Assembly (NCBI GenBank): GCA_902795955.1
Contig: CADBNJ010000154.1
Coordinates: forward strand, 1 to 8,582
Origin: Oscillospiraceae bacterium
GTDB lineage: Bacteria; Bacillota; Clostridia; Saccharofermentanales; Saccharofermentanaceae
Length of the DNA: 8,582 bases
Reading direction: 5' to 3'
This document shows, piece after piece, positions 1 through 6,092 of the stretch. The translations under genes were made by a program, and so were the position numbers. Each line of letters opens with the position of its first letter. Within the stretch, counting starts at the first letter, position 1. Below the pieces are notes generated by a model, which was not told where the DNA came from, ran no database searches, and saw only the letters and a program-made list of their open reading frames with translations.

Positions 1-2364
1 CAGCTTGCGCTTGCGTCTCTGCCGGCTTCAGATGACGATGACCGTCCGGTGATACCCGAATCGATCAAGGCGCTTACCGTGGCAACTCTTGCATACAAAC
101 AGCTCGACGGCGCCGGGATAGACTCTGTCTGGGATTATCAGATGCAGAATGAGGTTGCGGACTTTGTATTGTCTGCTGACCGCAAATACCTTGCAGGAAG
201 AGACAAAGTCAATAACATAATCGTGTGGAGAGTGGAAGACCATCAGCAGGTCATGAACGGAATGGAGAACGACATAACGGATATGGCTTTCCTTGGCGAC
301 AACAGCCTTATGGTTCTCGGCACGAAGAACGCCACGGTGTACAGTATTCCCGACGGCAGCAAGAAATGGTCATATGACACGGGCGTAAACAGGTTCTCCA
401 CGGATGTGAACATAATTGAGATGCCTGACGGATCTGTAATGCTGTCAGTGGCAAACAGTGATACGCTCGGAGATGATCTGTATATTTTTGATCCCGGCAC
501 AGGCGATATAAAGGATGTTATCAATTATGATGAAGGATCTATTGTCGGTCCGAGGTTTTACAAGCATATTATTTCTCCTGACGGAAGCAAGTTAGCGGCA
601 ACCGTATATGACCCCGACGGGAACGGTTACAAAGCCGGTCTGTTTGACCTGAAGACAAAGAAATGGACGTACACTGAAGTGCTTCCGAACCGTATTGCAG
701 ACATGGCATGGGCAGATAATGATCATATCGTTACCGCATCGCCCGTGACCGACACCGGCACATCCATGATCTACAGCGGCAGGACCATACTGATGGAGGA
801 TCATAATACAATCACATGTTATGATGCTTCATCACTTGCCAAACGCTGGGAACATGATATGACGAGCACCGGTGTAATGGTGAACAGCAGTTTCCTTCCT
901 CTTCCGGGCCAAAATGCAGTTTCTTACTATCATGCCGATACTGCGGTGATACTGAATATCAGCACAGGGGCGGTTATCCATGAGGGACATGTTTACTCTC
1001 CGATAATCGATTCCAGCGACGTAGACGGAAACGGTGTTCCGATATACATCACAAGGGGCGGCGGTCTTGCAACGCCTCTGTCAACGGCAACTGACGCATA
1101 TGCATACCTTGATGAGTTTGCGGAGAATATTACAAAGGCCGAGGTCGGAGGAGGTGTGTATATTACCGTTAAGGAAGGCCACAGGATCTTATTCTATAAT
1201 ACCGGAGTCTGTGACGATGAGTGGCAGCCCTTCGATGATCAGAACGGCTTCACATTGTTCCCTGAAGAATACAAGATCAACGGCAGCACTTTGGCCATCC
1301 TTCAGGAGAACGGGAGTGAATCTGACCTGCTGATCTATGATATCGGCAAATGCGAGTACATCAAGACCATACCGGTCTTTGCGGAAAATGACATACTGGA
1401 TTCATCTTCAGTCGCCGGCATTGACGGCAATAACGTGTATGTTGTCAGAACACACGAACATGAGCTTCATCTGTATACAGTAAGTATCGACAGCGGATCC
1501 GTTGATGACAAGGTGCTGATGTCGGGTAACTCCTACTATGATGTTCAGCTGTCCGCCCGGTACGCCAATAATAACCTAGCTTATGTGGATGACGGTGACG
1601 GCAAGGTAAGCATAAGCCTTTATAACATCACTGACGAGCGTAAGCATTCATGCGAGCTTGACTTTAAGCCGTCCAATGACTGCGAGCTGTTCTATCTGCC
1701 GGCTTCCGGTCTGATCTATCTGAATGACAGAACGGGATACTATGTGATCAACATTGAAGGTGAGACCGTTAAGCCTCTTGATTATGAACACGATGATGCC
1801 AATCCGCCGTGCGTTGTTGAGAACGGAGACGGCACGCGTATTGCTTTCGGGAAGCTGAACAGTGTTTATATCATGAACAGTCAGGGAGAGACTGTAAAGA
1901 CTTTACCGGGCAGCGGAATGAATGTTATCAGCATGGCTTTCCATAAGTTCAAGGATAAGGATTACGAGACGCTCGTAGTTTATTATGATAACGGTAAGAT
2001 ATTCCGCTACAATGCAGATACCGGTGATATCGAAGGCAGCTCCGAGACAACTATCTATACGAATGTTGCAGCCAAGGCAAATATGGAGTTCCATGACGAA
2101 TCAGGGATGCTCTATATTACAAGGAAAGGTTCATTGTCTATCGTTGAGACTGACAGATGGATCGAATATGCTTTCATAGAGAGCTGTCTCGGATATGCAA
2201 AAGAATCAGACAGGTTCATTACGATGTCTTACGAATCCGAGGAGAAGTACAAGATGGGTTACTTCAAGCACTACACTTTGGAAGATCTCAAAGCGAAGGC
2301 AGAGAAGATCCTTCAGGGAGAAGAGATGTCTGAAGAGATGAAGAGGCAGTACGGTCTTATCTGA
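1..2364 (+). CDS. C-terminal part of a large WD40/beta-propeller protein (5' end outside window), probable nSTAND- or TIR-type sensor/effector
   Basis: The frame is open from base 1, so the GTG at 49 is not the real start; 787 residues are visible. The first residues (LALASLP, then RPVIPES and an AL-rich helix) match the linker that commonly precedes the propeller in bacterial NACHT/nSTAND- and TIR-type WD40 proteins (consensus-like 'LLALEALP...RPYVPEAE..AL'). Propeller repeats then begin at about residue 43 (VWDY, IIVW at 73-76) and continue to about residue 740, with degenerate blades such as 'SPDGSKLAATVYD', 'DLYIFDPGTGDI' and 'GKIFRYNADTGDI'. The length would allow one or two propellers. 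The C-terminus (residues 759-787, TLEDLKAKAEKIL then EEMKRQYGLI) resembles the usual tail of these proteins (DLI..A..L..R.LT.EE...YGL). The N-terminal domain is not visible: TIR, NACHT or caspase-like are guesses. A quinoprotein-type enzyme is possible but less likely. No terminator follows; the gene overlaps the convergent DHH gene by 8 bp. Confidence 0.8.
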   Translation, partial: QLALASLPASDDDDRPVIPESIKALTVATLAYKQLDGAGIDSVWDYQMQNEVADFVLSADRKYLAGRDKVNNIIVWRVEDHQQVMNGMENDITDMAFLGDNSLMVLGTKNATVYSIPDGSKKWSYDTGVNRFSTDVNIIEMPDGSVMLSVANSDTLGDDLYIFDPGTGDIKDVINYDEGSIVGPRFYKHIISPDGSKLAATVYDPDGNGYKAGLFDLKTKKWTYTEVLPNRIADMAWADNDHIVTASPVTDTGTSMIYSGRTILMEDHNTITCYDASSLAKRWEHDMTSTGVMVNSSFLPLPGQNAVSYYHADTAVILNISTGAVIHEGHVYSPIIDSSDVDGNGVPIYITRGGGLATPLSTATDAYAYLDEFAENITKAEVGGGVYITVKEGHRILFYNTGVCDDEWQPFDDQNGFTLFPEEYKINGSTLAILQENGSESDLLIYDIGKCEYIKTIPVFAENDILDSSSVAGIDGNNVYVVRTHEHELHLYTVSIDSGSVDDKVLMSGNSYYDVQLSARYANNNLAYVDDGDGKVSISLYNITDERKHSCELDFKPSNDCELFYLPASGLIYLNDRTGYYVINIEGETVKPLDYEHDDANPPCVVENGDGTRIAFGKLNSVYIMNSQGETVKTLPGSGMNVISMAFHKFKDKDYETLVVYYDNGKIFRYNADTGDIEGSSETTIYTNVAAKANMEFHDESGMLYITRKGSLSIVETDRWIEYAFIESCLGYAKESDRFITMSYESEEKYKMGYFKHYTLEDLKAKAEKILQGEEMSEEMKRQYGLI

Positions 2365-3841
2365 TCTTCTTATAGAGGGAATCGAACAGCCTGCCTTTGA
2401 TGATGTAGATATCGTGCGGATCGTCTTCTCTGACGGCGATATAATCGCCTATGTTGCCTGAATAGTATTTCTCGTCATCCCATGCGGTGAAGAGCTTGAC
2501 GGCGTGTCCGAGTGGCTTCGCGAAGATCCTGGCCGTTCCCGGAGGACTGATGACAGTCTTGGCATAGGGCATTACCGGCTTGATCTCACCGGTCGCGGTA
2601 TTCCTTATGGAAGGTTCATATTCGAATTCGCGGGAGAACTGGAATCCGGTGAAAGTATAGCTGTTCATAAGCTTCTGCTCGGTGATCGGGTAGATCTCAC
2701 CCTCGATCCCTATCATGAGATACGTATCCTCGTTGACAGTTACATTAACATCTCCCTCAAGAGTTCTGACCTCAGCGACAGAACCTGCGGGAAAGACATC
2801 GCTCAGTCTTACGGTGCCGAGCTTCTGTTCCAGCTTCGTGTAAAGGTGCATGTCCGTCGTATCGAGCGTTGTAGTCTTGGCGTACAGGACCTCATAAGTG
2901 TCGTAATAATTGCGCAGCCTGAACGACAGTACGTCTGAAGCAGGCTTGCTGATAAGTTCAGGTCTTATCGAACCTCCGGCTTTGAATACATGGCCGCCGC
3001 CTCCGCCTATACCTTCAGCAAGGAATGCGGCAAGTTCATTGGCGTGAACCTCCTTAACGCATGATCTTACCGAGAATTTGATCTCGCTCGGGCTCTCGTA
3101 ATATGCAAGACAAACATCCACACCTGCCGTCTCCATTGCGAAATCGCTTATGACTCCGAGGATATTCGGATCGCACGGTTCTGACCTTATTATGAGATAT
3201 CTGTTGTCTTCGTGATATTCGAATTCGAGGATCGCTTTGCCTGTGATCTCGAGTTCTCTCAGCGAGATATTGGAATTGCTCATCTCGGTGATGAGGCTCT
3301 TATTGATCTGGAGATATTCGATCATATCCCTGTCCAGCGGGTGAGAGATCTCGGAGAAACGGTTGGTGTCCGTGTATAGCCCGTAGTAGAGCGCGGTAGC
3401 CAGCTTCCTGTCGGAATTCACATCCATTCCCTCATATCTGATCATGTCCCATACGACGGTGGCACAGCTTCCGACTCCGCTCCTTACCTCAGCCATGGCA
3501 GGGAGATGCCCCATTACCTTGTGATGATCGATCACAGCGTAATTATCAGCTTTGGTGGGAGTGACATTACGCTCGCCCTGCTGGCAGTCACAAGTGATCA
3601 GAAGTGACGGTACTCTGTCATAATCCGGACAATACTTTACGGGTATCTCGAGCTTCTCTATCATGATCTTCAGATTGCTCTTGGTTATCTCATTGATCCC
3701 CCGGTAGATGAATTCAGGGCTCTTGCCGGAATTGACAAGGTACTTATATATTGCAAATCCTGACGAAAGCGCATCCGCATCGGGATTGTCATGGCATTGA
3801 ATAACTATGTCGTCAAATGTAAGCAGATCGGATAATCTCAT
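2357..3841 (-). CDS. DHH/DHHA1 family phosphoesterase (NrnA/GdpP/RecJ superfamily) with extended C-terminus
   Basis: This 494-residue cytoplasmic protein carries the DHH superfamily motifs in order: HDNPDADA (residues 17-24), TCDCQ with D85, DHH at 105-107, and GLYTDT with D158. Together these form the expected site for two metal ions, Mn2+ in characterised relatives. A DHHA1 substrate-binding domain follows, with FSVRSC (256-261) and the glycine-rich loop GGGGGHVFKAGG (279-290). Family knowledge suggests hydrolysis of short oligonucleotides, pAp or cyclic dinucleotides. The exact substrate cannot be read from sequence, and no GGDEF, PAS or membrane segment of GdpP type is present. NrnA-like enzymes are usually about 310-330 residues; here about 170 further residues (roughly 320-494) form an additional region ending in GDYIAVREDDPHDIYII. 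The ATG at 3841 is preceded by GGAGG (plus-strand 3849-3853) at 7 nt. The gene is divergent from the lipoprotein operon and convergent with the WD40 gene. Confidence 0.93.
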   Translation of the reverse strand: MRLSDLLTFDDIVIQCHDNPDADALSSGFAIYKYLVNSGKSPEFIYRGINEITKSNLKIMIEKLEIPVKYCPDYDRVPSLLITCDCQQGERNVTPTKADNYAVIDHHKVMGHLPAMAEVRSGVGSCATVVWDMIRYEGMDVNSDRKLATALYYGLYTDTNRFSEISHPLDRDMIEYLQINKSLITEMSNSNISLRELEITGKAILEFEYHEDNRYLIIRSEPCDPNILGVISDFAMETAGVDVCLAYYESPSEIKFSVRSCVKEVHANELAAFLAEGIGGGGGHVFKAGGSIRPELISKPASDVLSFRLRNYYDTYEVLYAKTTTLDTTDMHLYTKLEQKLGTVRLSDVFPAGSVAEVRTLEGDVNVTVNEDTYLMIGIEGEIYPITEQKLMNSYTFTGFQFSREFEYEPSIRNTATGEIKPVMPYAKTVISPPGTARIFAKPLGHAVKLFTAWDDEKYYSGNIGDYIAVREDDPHDIYIIKGRLFDSLYKKIR

Positions 3842-3848
3842 ATGTCAG

Positions 3849-3853
3849 CCTCC
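3849..3853 (-). promoter_or_regulatory. Ribosome binding site of the DHH gene
   Basis: The minus strand reads GGAGG, 7 nt before the ATG at 3841. This perfect Shine-Dalgarno core supports that start. No convincing minus-strand -35/-10 pair stands out. TATGCT (3871-3876) or TAAAAT (3866-3871) could serve as a -10, but neither has a good -35. Confidence 0.8.
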
Positions 3854-3895
3854 GGCGTTTTGTTTATTTTAGCATAAACAGGGGAGTGTGTTATG

Positions 3896-3924
3896 TTTTG
3901 TTTTGAGGCTTTCTCATTTATAAT
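3896..3924 (+). promoter_or_regulatory. Promoter of the lipoprotein / radical SAM operon
   Basis: A perfect TATAAT -10 box lies at 3919-3924. The -35 is weak: TTTTGT at 3896-3901 gives a 17-bp spacer, and TTGTTT at 3898-3903 gives 15 bp. Transcription would begin near 3931, about 20 nt upstream of the ATG at 3954. The weak -35 may mean an activator or only modest activity. This is the only clear promoter before 6023, which supports co-transcription of the three genes 3954-6021. Confidence 0.6.
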
Positions 3925-3943
3925 AGTAGAGATTCGATATGCC

Positions 3944-3948
3944 GGAGG
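3944..3948 (+). promoter_or_regulatory. Ribosome binding site that fixes the start at 3954
   Basis: GGAGG lies 5 nt before the ATG at 3954 and downstream of another in-frame ATG at 3939. The upstream ATG would place the Shine-Dalgarno inside the coding sequence and has no site of its own. The 3954 start also gives a standard lipoprotein signal peptide. Confidence 0.85.
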
Positions 3949-3953
3949 TTTTT

Positions 3954-4697
3954 ATGATAACAAAGAGAACAGGGGTATGTGTTCTGTGCGCCGTTTTGTC
4001 GGCGGCATGCCTGCTTACTTCGTGCAAGCAGATTACATCTGACGGAAGCGGAGTCACGATAGATATGGAAGGTCCGCAGTCTCCCGGAGGCAACGGGTTT
4101 GCTCCGGACGGTTCACCGGATCAGGATATGGATACCATAGGAGACTGGGAAGTACCTGAAGAGATCGCCGTAACTGAAGAAGACAGGCTGATCTTTGATT
4201 CTGCCGTCGCAGAGCATCCTGACAAGAAATATGAGCTTCTGGCCTCTGTCGCCACAAGGTCAAATAAAGGACTTGATCATTGTTATCTGTGCAGGACGCA
4301 GGGAACATATAAGCTTGTATGTGTTAACGAGAGCTATCAGGATGCCGTAACTTATACCGGTGATTCCGATCTTGAATGGCCCGGCAAAGGAGCGGCGGAT
4401 GCACCGGGTTCGTGGTCTGCCGCGGAGAGCACATCCGTCACGGACGGCATAATCTCCGTAATAGATAAAGTGAACGGATCGGCGGAAGAATTATATACTC
4501 CCGTGATCTATCTGGGATCTCAGACTGTAAACGGAACAAATCATGCCGTGATCTGCCTGGCAGAACCGCGGGATCCGGTCAGCCCTGCCATTAACTATAA
4601 GCTGAGACTAGTCAATGTATACGAAGGTGCTGACGGTTCGGTCAGCACCAATGAGATCAAAGATCTTGATATGAATCTGTATTTCCCTGCAACATAA
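3954..4697 (+). CDS. Lipoprotein with two cystatin-like repeats
   Basis: This 247-residue exported protein starts with a lipoprotein signal peptide (MITKR, then a hydrophobic core) ending in the lipobox L21-T-S-C24. C24 would be lipidated and anchor the protein outside the membrane. A Pro/Gly/Asp-rich linker (about 28-75) follows. Two related units come next. The first (about 93-133) begins YELLASVATR and contains HCYLCR, then YKLVCVNE. The second (about 181-231) begins YTPVIYLGSQTVNGTNH, then YKLRLVNVYEG. QTVNG (190-194) fits the QxVxG loop by which cystatins bind cysteine proteases, and 'GSQ.V.GTN' is a pattern I associate with bacterial cystatin-like lipoproteins. Protease inhibition is inference only. 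Four cysteines remain in the mature protein (110, 113, 123, 201). The gene probably heads the operon with the small lipoprotein and radical SAM genes, 50 bp upstream of the former. No named family is certain. Confidence 0.82.
   Translation: MITKRTGVCVLCAVLSAACLLTSCKQITSDGSGVTIDMEGPQSPGGNGFAPDGSPDQDMDTIGDWEVPEEIAVTEEDRLIFDSAVAEHPDKKYELLASVATRSNKGLDHCYLCRTQGTYKLVCVNESYQDAVTYTGDSDLEWPGKGAADAPGSWSAAESTSVTDGIISVIDKVNGSAEELYTPVIYLGSQTVNGTNHAVICLAEPRDPVSPAINYKLRLVNVYEGADGSVSTNEIKDLDMNLYFPAT
4626..4649 (+). repeat. Inverted repeat inside the 3' end of the cystatin-like lipoprotein gene
   Basis: GGTGCTGAC at 4626-4634 is perfectly complementary to GTCAGCACC at 4641-4649, with a 6-nt loop: a 9-bp GC-rich stem in the mRNA. 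No T-run follows, so it is not an intrinsic terminator. It encodes ordinary residues (GADGSVST) and may be coincidental, or may affect mRNA processing between the operon's genes. Confidence 0.5.
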
Positions 4698-4734
4698 TCT
4701 CGTTCCCGGTTGTATTAATGGTATAGAACATTCC

Positions 4735-4739
4735 GGAGG
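4735..4739 (+). promoter_or_regulatory. Ribosome binding site of the small lipoprotein gene
   Basis: GGAGG lies 8 nt before the ATG at 4748. A nearer ATG at 4743 is out of frame and meets TGA after one codon, so 4748 is the working start. No promoter is evident in the 50-bp gap 4698-4747, consistent with read-through from the gene upstream. Confidence 0.8.
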
Positions 4740-4747
4740 TAAATGAA

Positions 4748-4954
4748 ATGAAGATCAAACCCGAGAAGAATTACAGAAAACCGCTGTATGCCGTCGGCCT
4801 TGCAGCAGTAATGATGACGGCATCGCTCACGGCTTGCACAGACACGCCGGCAGATCTTGAAGGTGAAGCGATCTGCATCGAGACGTCTGAGACATCCGGT
4901 ACAGAGGATATCGTTGAACTTGACGGCGATGTTGCTGTAGTGGATCCCGGCTAA
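4748..4954 (+). CDS. Small acidic lipoprotein, candidate substrate of the adjacent radical SAM enzyme
   Basis: This is a 68-residue protein. Residues 1-29 form a lipoprotein signal peptide: basic n-region with K2, K4, K7, R10, K11, a hydrophobic stretch, and lipobox L27-T-A-C30. The mature part has only 39 residues with 12 Asp/Glu, no Lys, Arg or His and no aromatic residue. It contains two aligned decapeptides, DLEGEAICIE (36-45) and ELDGDVAVVD (57-66), joined by a Ser/Thr/Glu-rich spacer, and ends VDPG. C43 is the only cysteine besides the lipid anchor. Its stop codon overlaps the radical SAM start (TAATG), so the two products are probably made in a coupled way. I recognise no named family. 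A modified, surface-anchored peptide is inferred from the pairing; a simple small lipoprotein that happens to share the operon remains possible. Confidence 0.8.
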   Translation: MKIKPEKNYRKPLYAVGLAAVMMTASLTACTDTPADLEGEAICIETSETSGTEDIVELDGDVAVVDPG

Positions 4955-6021
4955 TGAATCTGACACTTCATCTGACTGACAACTGCAATATGGATTGCAG
5001 TTACTGCATACGGGAGAAATGCCCCCGGGACATGTCTGAGGAGGTGCTGTATAAGGCTTGCGATCTCGCCTTCTCAAGAGGGAGGAGGGCAGGTCTTTGC
5101 TTCTTCGGAGGTGAGCCGCTTCTCAGGAAGGAACTTATATATAAGGCTCTGGATTATTGTGAGGCGAAGTCTGCTGACACGGGTATACTTTTTGACTGTA
5201 AGATGACGACTAACGGGTCGCTCCTCGATGAGGAATTCCTTCTGAGGGCACAGAAAGCAAAGATGGTGATCGGGCTTTCATTCGACGGCAAGGCTCAGGA
5301 TGTGTGCAGAAGATTTGCTGATAAGGGAAGAAGCCCGACTTCCGGTATTGTCAGGGAGAAGGCGGAATTGCTTCTCAGACATATGCCGGATTCGATAGCA
5401 ATGGCTACGATAGCACCTCAGGCAGTGCCGTATTATTCCGAGTCCGTAAAGTATCTTCACGATATCGGATTCAGGCGTGTCTCCATAGTCATAGCATACG
5501 GACGCAAGGTTCACTGGACCGATGAGCACCTGGCAATGCTCAAAGAAGAACTTAATAAGACTTCCGCATATATCAAAGAGCTTTTTGTTCAGGGCGATAT
5601 GTTCAGGGTATCCCCGATAGATTCCAAGATAGCGGAGTGCATCAGCGGCAGGAATCCTGCCCGCAAGTGCCACCTTGGCATCAGACAGATGCCGGTGACA
5701 CCGGCGGGTGATCTGTATCCGTGTACTTCTTTCATCGGCGATAAGGACTATCTGCTGGGTAATGTGTATGATGGTGTGAATGAGGAGAAGGCGGCAGAGA
5801 TAGCCGGGAGGTCATCAACCCCCGAATCGTGCAGGGAATGTGATCTGGTGAACAGATGCACAAACTCATGCGGATGCTCCAACAGGATGAATACGGGAGA
5901 CGAGAACCGTGTCTCACCGCTGCAGTGTACATATGAGAGAATGCTGATAGAGGTATCGGACAGGCTCGGCGAAGAACTTTACGCAATAGACGCAGGTGCT
6001 TTCAAGCACAAGTATATTTGA
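4954..6021 (+). CDS. Radical SAM/SPASM domain enzyme, probable peptide or protein maturase
   Basis: This 355-residue cytoplasmic enzyme has the radical SAM cluster motif CNMDCSYC (C11, C15, C18), which binds a [4Fe-4S] cluster and S-adenosylmethionine, and the SAM-contact motif FGGEP (51-55). GLSFDG (107-112) occupies the usual strand-4 position. The C-terminal SPASM domain for auxiliary Fe-S clusters is complete: C239, then G252-x4-C257, then C293-x2-C296-x5-C302-x3-C306, C308 and a final C325. SPASM enzymes mature peptides (sactipeptides, SCIFF, PqqA) or sulfatases; no sulfatase gene is in view. No N-terminal RRE (PqqD-like) peptide-binding domain is present, because the cluster motif begins at residue 11. 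The ATG overlaps the stop codon of the small lipoprotein gene (TAATG) and lacks a good Shine-Dalgarno, pointing to translational coupling. The substrate is inferred, not shown. No terminator follows. Confidence 0.93.
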   Translation: MNLTLHLTDNCNMDCSYCIREKCPRDMSEEVLYKACDLAFSRGRRAGLCFFGGEPLLRKELIYKALDYCEAKSADTGILFDCKMTTNGSLLDEEFLLRAQKAKMVIGLSFDGKAQDVCRRFADKGRSPTSGIVREKAELLLRHMPDSIAMATIAPQAVPYYSESVKYLHDIGFRRVSIVIAYGRKVHWTDEHLAMLKEELNKTSAYIKELFVQGDMFRVSPIDSKIAECISGRNPARKCHLGIRQMPVTPAGDLYPCTSFIGDKDYLLGNVYDGVNEEKAAEIAGRSSTPESCRECDLVNRCTNSCGCSNRMNTGDENRVSPLQCTYERMLIEVSDRLGEELYAIDAGAFKHKYI

Positions 6022-6022
6022 C

Positions 6023-6050
6023 TTTACACCTGTTCGAAATGATGTATAAT
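6023..6050 (+). promoter_or_regulatory. Promoter of the acidic-linker lipoprotein gene
   Basis: TTTACA at 6023-6028 and a perfect TATAAT at 6045-6050 are separated by 16 bp. The -35 starts 2 bp after the radical SAM stop codon. Transcription would start near 6057, giving a leader of about 36 nt. An alternative -35, TTGACT at 6018-6023, has a 21-bp spacer and is too far away. Confidence 0.78.
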
Positions 6051-6079
6051 ATGCATGCTTTTGCAAGAATTACAAAAAA

Positions 6080-6084
6080 GGGAG
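6080..6084 (+). promoter_or_regulatory. Ribosome binding site that fixes the start at 6093
   Basis: GGGAG, within AGGGAGAAG, lies 8 nt before the ATG at 6093. An in-frame ATG at 6018 would run translation through the promoter and add 25 unsuitable residues before the signal peptide, so it is rejected. Confidence 0.8.
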
Positions 6085-6092
6085 AAGTAGAA

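Noticed and set aside
49..51. GTG as the start of the WD40 gene
   Set aside because: The frame is open to base 1, and the residues before the GTG belong to the conserved linker preceding the propeller. The gene is cut by the window edge.
2504..2938. 144-codon plus-strand frame opposite the DHH gene
   Set aside because: It is antisense to a strongly conserved gene and shows no recognisable motif or ribosome binding site.
3848..3949. Inverted repeat GCCTCCGGC / GCCGGAGG flanking the divergent intergenic region, a possible operator
   Set aside because: Both arms are the Shine-Dalgarno sequences of the two divergent genes, and the same CCGGAGG occurs before 4748, so the symmetry is explained without an operator.
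4715..5077. Minus-strand 120-codon frame with many cysteines
   Set aside because: It is opposite the small lipoprotein and the radical SAM cluster motif, both well supported. Its composition is the shadow of those genes.
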